From JBGOUJ01 sp041477005 (GTDB taxonomy: Bacteria > Acidobacteriota > Terriglobia > Bryobacterales > JACQDG01), in assembly GCA_041477005.1 (NCBI GenBank), contig JBGOUJ010000109.1:1-15760 (forward strand): a stretch of DNA of 15,760 nucleotides, in the 5' to 3' direction. How positions within the stretch are numbered: position 1 is the first letter of the stretch; every line of letters starts with the position of its first letter. Below the pieces are notes generated by a model. That model was not told where the DNA came from. It saw nothing but the letters and a program-made list of their open reading frames with translations, and did not search any database. The position numbers and the translations under genes were made by a program. Below, piece after piece: positions 1 to 8,205 of the stretch.

Positions 1-57
1 CGAAGCGAAACCGGAGTAGATCCCCTGCGGAAACGTCCCTCCTGTCGAGGCTGATGA

Positions 58-172
58 CGTGGCGCGGACTTCAGCCTGCCGGGTCGAGACTGACTCGTCT
101 CGACCCTTGTGCTGGGGACCACCGGGCGTCGAGACGAGTCTCGACGCTGCACGCACGAGTGCGTGCGCCACG
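58..172. repeat. Tandem-hairpin palindromic repeat (REP/MITE-like)
   Basis: The block is bounded by an 8-bp inverted repeat, CGTGGCGC (58-65) and GCGCCACG (165-172). Inside are three perfect hairpins in a row. The first has arms GGGTCGAGAC (81-90) and GTCTCGACCC (97-106). The second has arms GCGTCGAGAC (126-135) and GTCTCGACGC (138-147). The third has arms GCACGCAC (149-156) and GTGCGTGC (159-166). A fourth, imperfect hairpin lies at 64-79. Hairpins one and two share the core GTCGAGAC/GTCTCGAC. No reading frame fits the block, and positions 1-57 hold no supportable gene beyond a possible short 3' end. The block stops 22 bp before the next start codon. A dispersed, non-coding palindromic element is the likeliest identity. 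A transcription-termination or mRNA-stability role is possible, but no T-tract follows. Confidence 0.7.
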
Positions 173-194
173 ATTGTGCGAGCCTCGTTAAGTA

Positions 195-3100
195 ATGTCT
201 GACTCCGTCACTCGTCGCCGGTTCTTGGAAAGTGCGGCTGCAGCCGGACTTTGTTGGGCGCTGCCGAGACGTGTTCCCGCCGCGCCGTTTCCGGTTCGGT
301 TTCGCAGGTCCCCTCCTTACGAGTCCCTGTTTGAATACATCGAGCCGGGTCACGACGAATTTGTGGCCGAGAAGCAAGCGGCCGAAATCACTTCTTATCT
401 GGAAAGGTTGCCGCAGACCCGCTCCTTGCCGCTGGGCAAGGACTTCCAGGGAATCTCGCCGATGCCGGTCCGGCGCCAGGCGGTGGCGGAGGGCGTGACC
501 CGGGCGGAGTTCGATCCGGCGGACAAGCGTTTCCAGCAGGGTCTGGAGAGATGGCTGGATTCGCTGGGGCCGATTCGCAGCGCCCGTTTTTTCGTGCTGC
601 CGAAAGACCGTGTGCGCTACGAAATCGCCAGCTCCGGGCCGGATGGGCTGCGCTATCGCGTGGGCTTGTGGAAGCAGAGCTGGGCGGACGGCCGGCTGTC
701 ACGCTTCGAACCTCTGGAAGAAACTGTGGTCCGGTCCCCGCGCCCGCTGTTTCAGGATGTGACCTCGTCGGTGTTTGGGGACGCCGAGTCTTTCGATCTC
801 CAGTTAAGCCGGGGCGCGCCGTACTGGCGGGCGCGGCTGGATTCCGCGTGCGGGATCGATGTCTACGGGAATAACGGCATTGCGGTGGGGGACATTGACG
901 GAGATGGATGGGACGAAGTGTATGTCTGCCAGCCGGGCGGGCTGCCGAATCGCCTGTATAAGAACCGCGGTGACGGGACCATGCAGGACATAACGGAGCG
1001 GGCCGGGGTGGGGGTGCTTGATGATACCGCGAGCGCCCTGTTCGTCGATTTTCGAAATATCGGACGGCAGGATCTGGTGGTGGTCACCATCGGGGCTCCG
1101 CTGCTGTTCCTGAACCAGGGGGACGGCGCTTTTCGCCATAAGCCGGGAGCCTTTCGCTTTGCGTCGGCGCCGCAGGGAGCTTTCACCGGCTTGGCCGCCG
1201 CCGATTACGATCTCGATGGGCGTGTTGACCTTTACCTTTGTACCTACATCTATTTTCAGAGCGAAGACCAGTACCGCTATCCGGTTCCCTACTACGATTC
1301 CCAAAATGGGCCGCCCAATTTCCTGTTCCACAACGAGCTGACGGCGGAGGGGGAAGGTGTTTTTGAGGACGTTACCGCCGGTGTGGGAATGAATGAGAAC
1401 AATAACCGATACAGCTTTGCGCCTGCCTGGTGCGATTTCGACGGCGACGGCTGGCCCGACCTTTATGTGGCCAACGATTTTGGGCGCAACAACCTCTACA
1501 AGAACCAGCGGGGCCGGTTTCGGGATGTGGCCGCGACGGCGGGCGTGGATGACGTAGGGCCCGGAATGAGCGCCGCCTGGTTTGACTATGACGGCGACGG
1601 GCGCCCAGACCTATATGTGAGCAATATGTGGACGGCCTCCGGCCAGCGCGTGGTGGAGGACAAGGCATTCACAGCCGCGCCGGATGAGGCGCTGCGAGAC
1701 GCCTATCGGCGGCACAGCAAAGGCAATTCGCTGTATCGCAACCGAGGTGACGGGAGCTTTGAGTCAACCGAAGCTGTGGAGGGAGTGGAGATGGGGCGTT
1801 GGGCCTGGGCCTCGGACGGAATCGATTTCGATAACGACGGGGCGCCGGAAATCTACATCACCTGCGGCATGCTCACGAACCAGGAGTCGCGGGTCGGGGC
1901 ACAGGGACCGGGGGCCGGGGCACAGGTCGCGGGGGGCCGAGGGCCAGGGATGGGAGGCCAGGGGCCTGAGAAAACGGACTTGATGAGCTTTTTTTGGCGG
2001 CAAGTGGTTTCCCGTTCTCCGACCAAGAATGTCGCGGCGCCGGCCTACGAGAACGGATGGAACGCCCTGAATCAGCTCATTCGAGGAGACTACAGTTGGA
2101 ACGGCCGGGAACCGAACGTGCTCTATGCCCGGCGCGCGGGGCGCTTCTATGATTTCTCCGGCGTCTCGGGGCTCGATTATGCGGAGGACAGCCGGGCTTT
2201 TGCGGTCACGGATCTGGATGGCGACGGGAACCTGGATCTGCTGCTGAAGAGCCGCCTGGGGCCGCAGGTGCGAGCGTTTCAAAACGATTGGGGCGCCGGC
2301 CGTCACTCGATTGCCATCGAGCTGCGCGGAACGCGATCGAACCGGGACGCGATCGGGGCGCGGGTGGAGGTCGAGCATTCGGGCGGGCGCACCGTGCAGA
2401 CCGTGAATGCAGGCTCGGGCTACATTTCGCAGCACACCAAGCGGTTGCACATCGGATTGGGAGGCTCGACCAGCACGGGTAAAGTCCGGGTCCGATGGCC
2501 GTCGGGACTGGTGCAACAGTTCGAAAGCCTGGCCGCAGGCTTTCGCTACCAAATGGTAGAGGGGTCGAGCGAGCTGAAGCGCGTGCCGTTTTTGCCGCGG
2601 AGGCCTCTTTCGGCCGTGCGAGCCGCGGGGGTACGAGCTGCTGTCAGGGGGGACAATCAGCCCCGTTTTGAGCCGACCTGGTTGCTCGAGCCGGTTCCCC
2701 TCCCCGAGCAGCGCCCCGAGCCACGCCCCGGGTCAAGGCTGACTGAGCCGGGCAAGGTCCCGGGATTTCTTTACCTGTTCTCGGGGCCCAAGCCGGCGAC
2801 GCCGACGGGCCTGCCTTTCGAGATGCTGGATCTTGGTGGCGAGCCGTCGGATCGGGCTGCGTGGTACGCGCTGTTCCGCCTGTATCTTTTCGACTATCGG
2901 ACCGAGCTCACCTTACCCTTCTTGCTCTTGGTAGACCAGCGCGGGTTGGCGCACAAGGTGTATCCGGCAATCCCGGAGGCCGGCGTCTTGCATGCGGATC
3001 TGAAAATGCTGCAGGACCCGAACCGCCTCCGGCGGGCGCTGCCGTTCCCGGGACGGTATTACACCCCGCCGCATCGCAATTATTTTCGTCTCGGCGCGGC

Positions 3101-3827
3101 TTTCTATTGGGCGGGCTATCCGGATCAGGCGTTGATTTACCTGGAGGAGGCCGTGCGCTCCGCCCCGGACAACAGCAAGTCCCAGCTTGCCATCGGGCAC
3201 ATTCATCTGGAAGCGGGCCGCTATGGGCCGGCGCGGGAGCACCTGGAGCGGGCCGTCAAGCTGAACCCCGACTCCGCCGACGCCTGGATCAACCTGGGGA
3301 GCCTGGAGACAGCGGTGGAGAACTACGCTGCCGGGTTGCAAGACTTTGAAAAAGCTCTGGCGATTCTTCCGGATTCGACGTTTGCCCTGGTGAGCGCGGG
3401 CCGGGCCCATGGCAAGCTGGGACATGCCCGGACCGCCGAGCAGATGCTGCAGCGCGCCCTGGCAATCGAGCCCCAGAATGCCGAGGCCTGCAACCAGCTC
3501 GGACTCCTGCTGGCCGGGCAGAACCGCACCGAGGAAGCACGGAAATATTTCCAGCAGGCCATCGCCGCCCAGCGCGATCACACCGGCGCCATCAACAACC
3601 TGGGCGTGCTCTATATGCAGACGCAAAAGTCACAAGATGCTATCGCGGCGTTTCGCTATGGAATCCAGGTGGCCCCGGATGATGAGACGCTTTACTTCAA
3701 CCTGGCGCGAGTATACGTGGTGATGGGCGACCGGGCGAAGGCCCGTGACATCCTGCAGCAGTTGTTGAGCCGCCAGCCGAACAGCGCCGTAGGGAAGAAG
3801 GGACTGGCGGAATTGGGGGAGCCATGA
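195..3827 (+). CDS. Tat-exported CRTAC1/UnbV (ASPIC) family protein with FG-GAP repeats and C-terminal TPRs
   Basis: The 1210-aa product begins with a Tat signal: TRRRFLES at residues 6-13, then a short Ala-rich hydrophobic stretch, with likely cleavage near residue 30. Calcium-type FG-GAP/VCBS motifs follow at about 233 (DIDGDGWDE), 337 (DYDLDGRVD), 414 (DFDGDGWPD), 464 (DYDGDGRPD), 544 (DFDNDGAPE) and 673 (DLDGDGNLD). They suggest a Ca-binding beta-propeller. Residues about 717-775 match the ASPIC/UnbV module (DAIGARVEV, then SGYISQHTKRLHIGLG). Residues about 856-935 have a thioredoxin-like look (FLLLVDQRGLAHKVY) but no CxxC. About seven TPRs fill 963-1195. The family is extracytoplasmic; its biochemical role is not established, and scaffolding or binding is inferred. 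An in-frame TAA at 189-191 makes the 195 ATG the farthest-upstream start, but no Shine-Dalgarno is visible. A Gly-rich stretch at residues 566-591 looks like an insertion. Family identity is secure; function is not. Confidence 0.93.
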   Translation: MSDSVTRRRFLESAAAAGLCWALPRRVPAAPFPVRFRRSPPYESLFEYIEPGHDEFVAEKQAAEITSYLERLPQTRSLPLGKDFQGISPMPVRRQAVAEGVTRAEFDPADKRFQQGLERWLDSLGPIRSARFFVLPKDRVRYEIASSGPDGLRYRVGLWKQSWADGRLSRFEPLEETVVRSPRPLFQDVTSSVFGDAESFDLQLSRGAPYWRARLDSACGIDVYGNNGIAVGDIDGDGWDEVYVCQPGGLPNRLYKNRGDGTMQDITERAGVGVLDDTASALFVDFRNIGRQDLVVVTIGAPLLFLNQGDGAFRHKPGAFRFASAPQGAFTGLAAADYDLDGRVDLYLCTYIYFQSEDQYRYPVPYYDSQNGPPNFLFHNELTAEGEGVFEDVTAGVGMNENNNRYSFAPAWCDFDGDGWPDLYVANDFGRNNLYKNQRGRFRDVAATAGVDDVGPGMSAAWFDYDGDGRPDLYVSNMWTASGQRVVEDKAFTAAPDEALRDAYRRHSKGNSLYRNRGDGSFESTEAVEGVEMGRWAWASDGIDFDNDGAPEIYITCGMLTNQESRVGAQGPGAGAQVAGGRGPGMGGQGPEKTDLMSFFWRQVVSRSPTKNVAAPAYENGWNALNQLIRGDYSWNGREPNVLYARRAGRFYDFSGVSGLDYAEDSRAFAVTDLDGDGNLDLLLKSRLGPQVRAFQNDWGAGRHSIAIELRGTRSNRDAIGARVEVEHSGGRTVQTVNAGSGYISQHTKRLHIGLGGSTSTGKVRVRWPSGLVQQFESLAAGFRYQMVEGSSELKRVPFLPRRPLSAVRAAGVRAAVRGDNQPRFEPTWLLEPVPLPEQRPEPRPGSRLTEPGKVPGFLYLFSGPKPATPTGLPFEMLDLGGEPSDRAAWYALFRLYLFDYRTELTLPFLLLVDQRGLAHKVYPAIPEAGVLHADLKMLQDPNRLRRALPFPGRYYTPPHRNYFRLGAAFYWAGYPDQALIYLEEAVRSAPDNSKSQLAIGHIHLEAGRYGPAREHLERAVKLNPDSADAWINLGSLETAVENYAAGLQDFEKALAILPDSTFALVSAGRAHGKLGHARTAEQMLQRALAIEPQNAEACNQLGLLLAGQNRTEEARKYFQQAIAAQRDHTGAINNLGVLYMQTQKSQDAIAAFRYGIQVAPDDETLYFNLARVYVVMGDRAKARDILQQLLSRQPNSAVGKKGLAELGEP
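1891..1968 (+). repeat. G-rich low-complexity insert inside the CRTAC1 gene, with G-quadruplex potential
   Basis: This stretch consists of G-runs separated by short spacers and contains repeated units such as GGGGCACAGG (twice, starting at 1896 and 1917). The segment 1891-1920 has five runs of at least three G with loops of 2, 4, 3 and 2 nt, so it fits a G-quadruplex consensus on the coding strand. It stays in frame and encodes Gly/Gln/Pro-rich residues (about 566-591) between the fifth and sixth Ca-binding motifs, where a surface loop is expected. It looks like a locally expanded or inserted repeat, not conserved domain sequence. Confidence 0.6.
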
Positions 3828-3911
3828 ACTGCTTCGGGGCCCTCGACACTTGATGGGGTTGTTTCGATTCGAGGCCACGGTTGCTGAAAGCCGATGGCCG
3901 ATAGCCTCCCA

Positions 3912-6900
3912 TTAGAAGAGAAACTTCAAGGCAAACTGAATTTGCCTGGACGTTCCCGCCAAGGTTATTAGACCCGGAGTGGTGCCGTCATACGTGGTGC
4001 TCGGGTCCCGGAAGTTCGGGTGATTGATCAGGTTGAAGAACTCCGTCCGGAACTGGAGCTTCGTCCTTTCCCGGATCGGGATGTTCTTGAAGATAGAGAA
4101 ATCGATGCTGAGCTGGTTTGGGCCGCTGATGGTATTTCGGCCGACGTTGCCGAACTGGCCGTTGGCGGGGTTCGTGAACGCGGCCGGGTTGAACCACCCC
4201 TGGCGGTTGCGCCCGCCGGGCGGCGTATCGGACACGCCCACAACGGCATTCGGACGGGCGTTGCCACCGCTGTTGGAGAAGTCCGTGCGAGCGGAGACTG
4301 TGAACGGCGTGCCGGTGGTGAACGAGTGTATGCCCACAAGCTGCCAGCCGTCAGCCAGCAGTTTCGCTGCGCCCGTCAGGTTCCGGCCGAACGGCACATC
4401 GTACGTGTAGCTGACCACAAAGCGGTGGGTCTGGTCATAGTCGGAACGGGACTTTTCCCAGCGCCAGTTATACTGGCTGCGGGGGCCGACGCTATTGTCG
4501 AAGCCGAGCGAAGCCTGCGAGTCCTCATCGATCGACTTGCCAAAGGTGTAAGCGCCAAGGAAGCTGAGGTGGTTGGAGAAGCGCTTTTCCACCTTGGTTT
4601 GCAGCGAGTGGTAGGTCGAGCTACCGCAGGAGCACCAGTAGGTCAGGCTGCCGCCCAGAAAGGGCCGTGGCCGGCGGGAATTCACGTCGGCTGTGGCGTC
4701 AGGCGTCGGCAGTGGCTGGTTCGCATCGCGGAACTCGTACAGCTTCTTGCCCGCCGATCCGGCGTAGGAGATCTCCCACACCGTATTGAATCCGAGCTCC
4801 CGCTGGATGCCGAAGTTCCAGTGCTGGACGTAGGGGTCACGGAAGCCCGGATCGAGCGAGAATAGCGACGGCGCCGCCGGATTGCTGAAGGCGTTCAGCG
4901 GCAGACCCTGCGAGAGCTGACTCACGGTCGGGTTCAACACCGTGAAGCTCACCGCCGGCCAGTTGGACTGGAAGTAAAACGGCGGATTGTTTCCCATATT
5001 GGGGATGCTCAGCGGGCCGGCTTCATAGGACGAATAGAAGATCCCGTAGCCCGAGCGGATCACCGTCTTCTTGGTCAACTGGTAGGCGAAGCCGACGCGA
5101 GGGCCCCAGTTGTTCCGATCCTGCGGAACCAACTGGCGCGGGGCGTTGCGATTGACGGGAACTTGCGAGAAGAAGCTGGCCGGCAGGGGATCATTTCGGC
5201 CGCTGGGGATGTCGAGCGCCCCGCTGGCGATGTTGAAGTTGGCTTCGCCATTCCGCCGCTCGACCGGCTGCGAGATGTACTCATAGCGGATCCCGATGTT
5301 GAGCGTGAGCTTTTTGGTGACCTTGAAATCGTCCTGGACGTAGAAGAAATAACCCGGCTGTTGGAAGGTATCGTTGATAAAGGAGCTGACCAACGCGTTC
5401 GACAGCAGGCCGAGACTGAAATCAGCAAAGCCCAGTCCGGTATTGCCGCGATTGTTCGGGTCGCGGGTGGAGTTGCCGTTGAACTGGAAGCGGCCGCGCG
5501 GAGTCGGCGGCTGGAGAATGCTGAAGTTCACGATGGGCTTCCACTCCACGCCGAATTTCATCGTGTGGCGGCCCTTGATCACGCTGACGTTTTCAATGAA
5601 ATGGTAAACATTCTCAAACTCGGCGGTCGGCTGGTATGTCGCGCTGCCAAAGCTCGAGATGCCGCCGGCGCCGCTGATATCGAACCGCGGCAGGCCGCCA
5701 TTCCCCGATGTGAAGGGAACGCCGGGGATGCCGAGTTGCGACGAGAGGTTCTCGGAGGCGTTGAATTGCAGCCGTTCGGTCCGCAGCCGGGTGTAGCCGG
5801 CCCGGAACTCGTTGATCACGTGCGGCGAAAAGATGTGCGTCTCCTCGAATACGCCCTGCCGCGTGTTGTTGGTCCACTCGCCTGAGGAGAATGCCGCCGC
5901 GGAGATGGGCGGCGGGATCGCTGCCGGCGGCGAGAGGTTCTGGTCGGACATGCTGAACCGGGCAAAGAGGCTGTCTTTGTCCGAGACCCTGTGGTCGATC
6001 CGCACGTCACCCTGGTTGGTTTGGTCCGGCTCGACCGGGTTGCTGAGGAAGTTGTTGGCGACGCCAGTTGCCGAAACGGACCCCGGCACGTCAGGCGACG
6101 GCATCAGACCGATCAGCTTGAGCGAGGCTGGGTCGAAGCGCGAGAGCGGGACCTGGTTGCCGGCGAAAGGCTGGCGAACCACGGTGCCATTGCTCTGCGT
6201 CACGGTCGTGGTGGGGTCCAGGATCGTATTGAACCCGCTGAAATTGCCGGTTCTCCACGCTAAGGGCGCCAGCGTCGCAAAGAACGTGTGGGCGGTCCGA
6301 ATCCGCGTGCCTTGATAGTCGGTGAAGAAGAAGGTCCGGTTCTTGCCGTTATAGCCTGGAAGCTCCACCGGGCCGCCAACCGCTGCGCCAAACTGGTTCT
6401 GCTTGAAGGGAGGGGTCGGCCCGGTGGCCGGATCGAAGAAATTCTTGGCGTCCAGCCTGCTGTTGCGCAGAAACTCGAACACGCTGCCGTGGAATTCGTT
6501 GGTGCCGTTCTTGATGGTGACGTTCAAGACCGCGCCACCGGAGCGGCCGAACTCGGCGCTCATGGAGTTGGTTTGCACCCGAAACTCTTGAATCGCATCA
6601 GGCGAGGGGCCCACGACGAAGCTCGCTTCGTTGGTCAGGTCCTCCGACAAGCTGTTGTTGTCGATGCCGTCGAGCAGATAGTTGTTCTGGTAGGGCCGCA
6701 CGCCATTGGCGCTGAAGCCGCCGGTCTTCTCATCGCGGGCGCCGGGTGGGGTCGGGGCGGCGCCGGCGGTCAGCACCGCCAACCGGGTGAAGAAGCGCCC
6801 ATTCAGAGGCAGATCTACGATCTTCTGGCTCTCGACCACCTGGCCTAGATAGGAGGTATCGGTCTGCAAGGCCGGCGCTGCGCCCACGACCTCCACCGTC

Positions 6901-7277
6901 TCGGTGAGCTGGCCGACTTCCAGGACGACGTTGACCCCGAGGCGGTCCTGCACGTTGAGCGTGATGCCGCCGCTCACTGATTTCTTGAAGCCCTGCGCCT
7001 CGACCGTGACCGAGTAGTGACCCACCGGCAGAGGTGTCACCACGTAGTTCCCGGAGGAGTCCGTGGTCGTTTTGGTCGTGCCGCCGGTGTCGACGTTGGT
7101 GATGGTCACCGTAGCGCCGGGCACAACAGCTCCGGTCCTATCGGTCGCCGTTCCGACGATCGAGCCAGTGGTGGTTTGGGCCGCCGCAGGCAGCAAGGCA
7201 AGCGAAAGGCAGACCGCAATCCCCAGAAGCCGAATGCAAAGCTCTCTCCTAGTTCGCCCCCTAAACAGAAAATCCAT
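3912..7277 (-). CDS. Oar-like TonB-dependent receptor with N-terminal carboxypeptidase-regulatory-like domain
   Basis: The product is 1121 aa. Residues 1-34 form a Sec signal peptide (basic start, LLGIAVCLSLALLPAAAQ). Residues 37-120 are a carboxypeptidase-regulatory-like beta-sandwich (GSIVGTATDRTGAVVPGATV, later FKKSVSGG). Residues about 125-255 are a TonB plug (KIVDLPLNGR, NNYLLDGIDNN, PDAIQEFRVQTN, SAEFGRSGGAVLNVTIK). The rest is a large outer-membrane beta-barrel ending in aromatic FLF, as outer-membrane proteins usually do. The reading frame stays open upstream to 8315. The ATG at 7277 is chosen because the signal peptide starts there and the upstream part lies antisense to a methyltransferase. 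The Shine-Dalgarno is poor (AGG abuts the ATG). The gene converges on the CRTAC1 gene with an 84-bp gap and no clear terminator. A barrel segment with closely spaced cysteines (YWCSCGSSTYHSL) may be an external loop. The substrate is unknown; acidobacterial genomes carry many such paralogues. Confidence 0.93.
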   Translation of the reverse strand: MDFLFRGRTRRELCIRLLGIAVCLSLALLPAAAQTTTGSIVGTATDRTGAVVPGATVTITNVDTGGTTKTTTDSSGNYVVTPLPVGHYSVTVEAQGFKKSVSGGITLNVQDRLGVNVVLEVGQLTETVEVVGAAPALQTDTSYLGQVVESQKIVDLPLNGRFFTRLAVLTAGAAPTPPGARDEKTGGFSANGVRPYQNNYLLDGIDNNSLSEDLTNEASFVVGPSPDAIQEFRVQTNSMSAEFGRSGGAVLNVTIKNGTNEFHGSVFEFLRNSRLDAKNFFDPATGPTPPFKQNQFGAAVGGPVELPGYNGKNRTFFFTDYQGTRIRTAHTFFATLAPLAWRTGNFSGFNTILDPTTTVTQSNGTVVRQPFAGNQVPLSRFDPASLKLIGLMPSPDVPGSVSATGVANNFLSNPVEPDQTNQGDVRIDHRVSDKDSLFARFSMSDQNLSPPAAIPPPISAAAFSSGEWTNNTRQGVFEETHIFSPHVINEFRAGYTRLRTERLQFNASENLSSQLGIPGVPFTSGNGGLPRFDISGAGGISSFGSATYQPTAEFENVYHFIENVSVIKGRHTMKFGVEWKPIVNFSILQPPTPRGRFQFNGNSTRDPNNRGNTGLGFADFSLGLLSNALVSSFINDTFQQPGYFFYVQDDFKVTKKLTLNIGIRYEYISQPVERRNGEANFNIASGALDIPSGRNDPLPASFFSQVPVNRNAPRQLVPQDRNNWGPRVGFAYQLTKKTVIRSGYGIFYSSYEAGPLSIPNMGNNPPFYFQSNWPAVSFTVLNPTVSQLSQGLPLNAFSNPAAPSLFSLDPGFRDPYVQHWNFGIQRELGFNTVWEISYAGSAGKKLYEFRDANQPLPTPDATADVNSRRPRPFLGGSLTYWCSCGSSTYHSLQTKVEKRFSNHLSFLGAYTFGKSIDEDSQASLGFDNSVGPRSQYNWRWEKSRSDYDQTHRFVVSYTYDVPFGRNLTGAAKLLADGWQLVGIHSFTTGTPFTVSARTDFSNSGGNARPNAVVGVSDTPPGGRNRQGWFNPAAFTNPANGQFGNVGRNTISGPNQLSIDFSIFKNIPIRERTKLQFRTEFFNLINHPNFRDPSTTYDGTTPGLITLAGTSRQIQFALKFLF

Positions 7278-7295
7278 CCTAACGGTTATTGATTG

Positions 7296-7324
7296 ATTCT
7301 GCCTGTATCCGGGAGCGTTTTCAA
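7296..7324 (-). promoter_or_regulatory. Candidate sigma-70-type promoter of the first TonB-dependent receptor
   Basis: Read on the minus strand there is TTGAAA (7324-7319), a 17-bp spacer, and CAGAAT (7301-7296), placed 19 bp upstream of the receptor ATG. The -35 box is good, the spacing is optimal, and the -10 box matches 4 of 6. On the other strand TAAAAT (7326-7331), a 5-of-6 -10 match, could serve the divergent methyltransferase, but its -35 box is poor. Both are pattern matches only. Confidence 0.4.
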
Positions 7325-7397
7325 GTAAAATCTTAGCCTTCTCGTTTCCGGGGCCATTGCCATGCCCAAACTGCGGTCTCTGGTGGAGAATAAGTCT

Positions 7398-8186
7398 ATG
7401 GACCACCGCGAAGCAGGCCGCTACTGGGAAGAAAACGCCGGGTCTTGGACTCTCCTGGCCCGCCAAGGTTGGGATGTCTATCGCGATTTGGTCAATACGC
7501 CCGCCTTTTTCGACCTGCTTCCGGATGTGGCCGGGCTTGCGGGTCTGGATGTCGGCTGCGGTGAAGGCCATAACACCCGGCTGCTGGCACGGCGTGGGGC
7601 CTTGATTCGCGCGATTGATATCTCCCCGACATTTATCGGCTATGCGCACCAGCAGGAACAGCAAGACTCGCTCGGCATCCACTACGCTGTCGCGAGCGGC
7701 CAGGAACTGCCATTCAAAGACGCCGCTTTCGACTTTGTGATAGCCTGCATGAGCCTCATGGACATGCCTCAGCCGGATGTGGCTTTGCAAGCGGCCTTCC
7801 GTGTCCTGAAGCCACGGGGATTCCTGCAGTTTTCCATCACTCACCCGTGCTTCGATACACCGCACCGAGAACTGGTGCGAGATTCTGACGGGAAGGGGTA
7901 TGCGGTCGAGGTCGGCCGATACTTTGAAAACACGAACGGCCAGATTGACGAGTGGCTGTTTACGGCGGCGCCGAAGGATGTAAAAGCCGGCCTCAGACCA
8001 TTCCGAATACCCCGGTTCCACCACACTCTGTCCTATTGGCTCAACTCCATTCTGGAGGCGGGATTTCAAATTGAGCGGCTCGCTGAGCCGCGGGCCGATG
8101 CCGAGATAGCGGCACGGTTCCCGGTGGTGGCCGATACGCGAGTAGTCGCCTACTTTCTCCACATTCGAGGCCGCAAGCCTGGATAA
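7398..8186 (+). CDS. Class I SAM-dependent methyltransferase
   Basis: The product is a 262-aa soluble protein with a Rossmann-type methyltransferase fold. Motif I, LDVGCGEGHNT, is at residues 50-60 (SAM-binding loop). The acidic post-I segment is at about 71-76 (RAIDIS). Motif II-like FDFVIACMSLMDM is at 111-123. VLKPRGFLQFSITHPCF at 136-152 is the usual strand-5 region, with PRGFL in place of PGG. The closest general match is the UbiE/Methyltransf_11-like group; the methyl acceptor cannot be read from sequence. The 7398 ATG is preferred over an in-frame ATG at 7362 because GGAG lies 9 bp before it and the earlier one has no ribosome-binding site. The gene is divergent from the receptor and ends 19 bp before the stop of the convergent membrane-protein gene. 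Any link to the receptors is not shown. Confidence 0.88.
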   Translation: MDHREAGRYWEENAGSWTLLARQGWDVYRDLVNTPAFFDLLPDVAGLAGLDVGCGEGHNTRLLARRGALIRAIDISPTFIGYAHQQEQQDSLGIHYAVASGQELPFKDAAFDFVIACMSLMDMPQPDVALQAAFRVLKPRGFLQFSITHPCFDTPHRELVRDSDGKGYAVEVGRYFENTNGQIDEWLFTAAPKDVKAGLRPFRIPRFHHTLSYWLNSILEAGFQIERLAEPRADAEIAARFPVVADTRVVAYFLHIRGRKPG

Positions 8187-8205
8187 CCCCGATGGAACCT
8201 GCTGA

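Noticed and set aside
1764..2552. A 262-codon minus-strand open frame.
   Set aside because: It is antisense to the FG-GAP/UnbV region, whose calcium motifs prove the plus-strand frame.
3828..3911. Intergenic gap between two convergent genes, inspected for a bidirectional terminator.
   Set aside because: Only short palindromes (for example TCGATTCGA) occur. No stable stem followed by a T-run is seen on either strand.
4020..4865. A 281-codon plus-strand open frame.
   Set aside because: It is antisense to the barrel of the first receptor, has no recognisable motif, and shows the same shadow composition as other antisense frames here.
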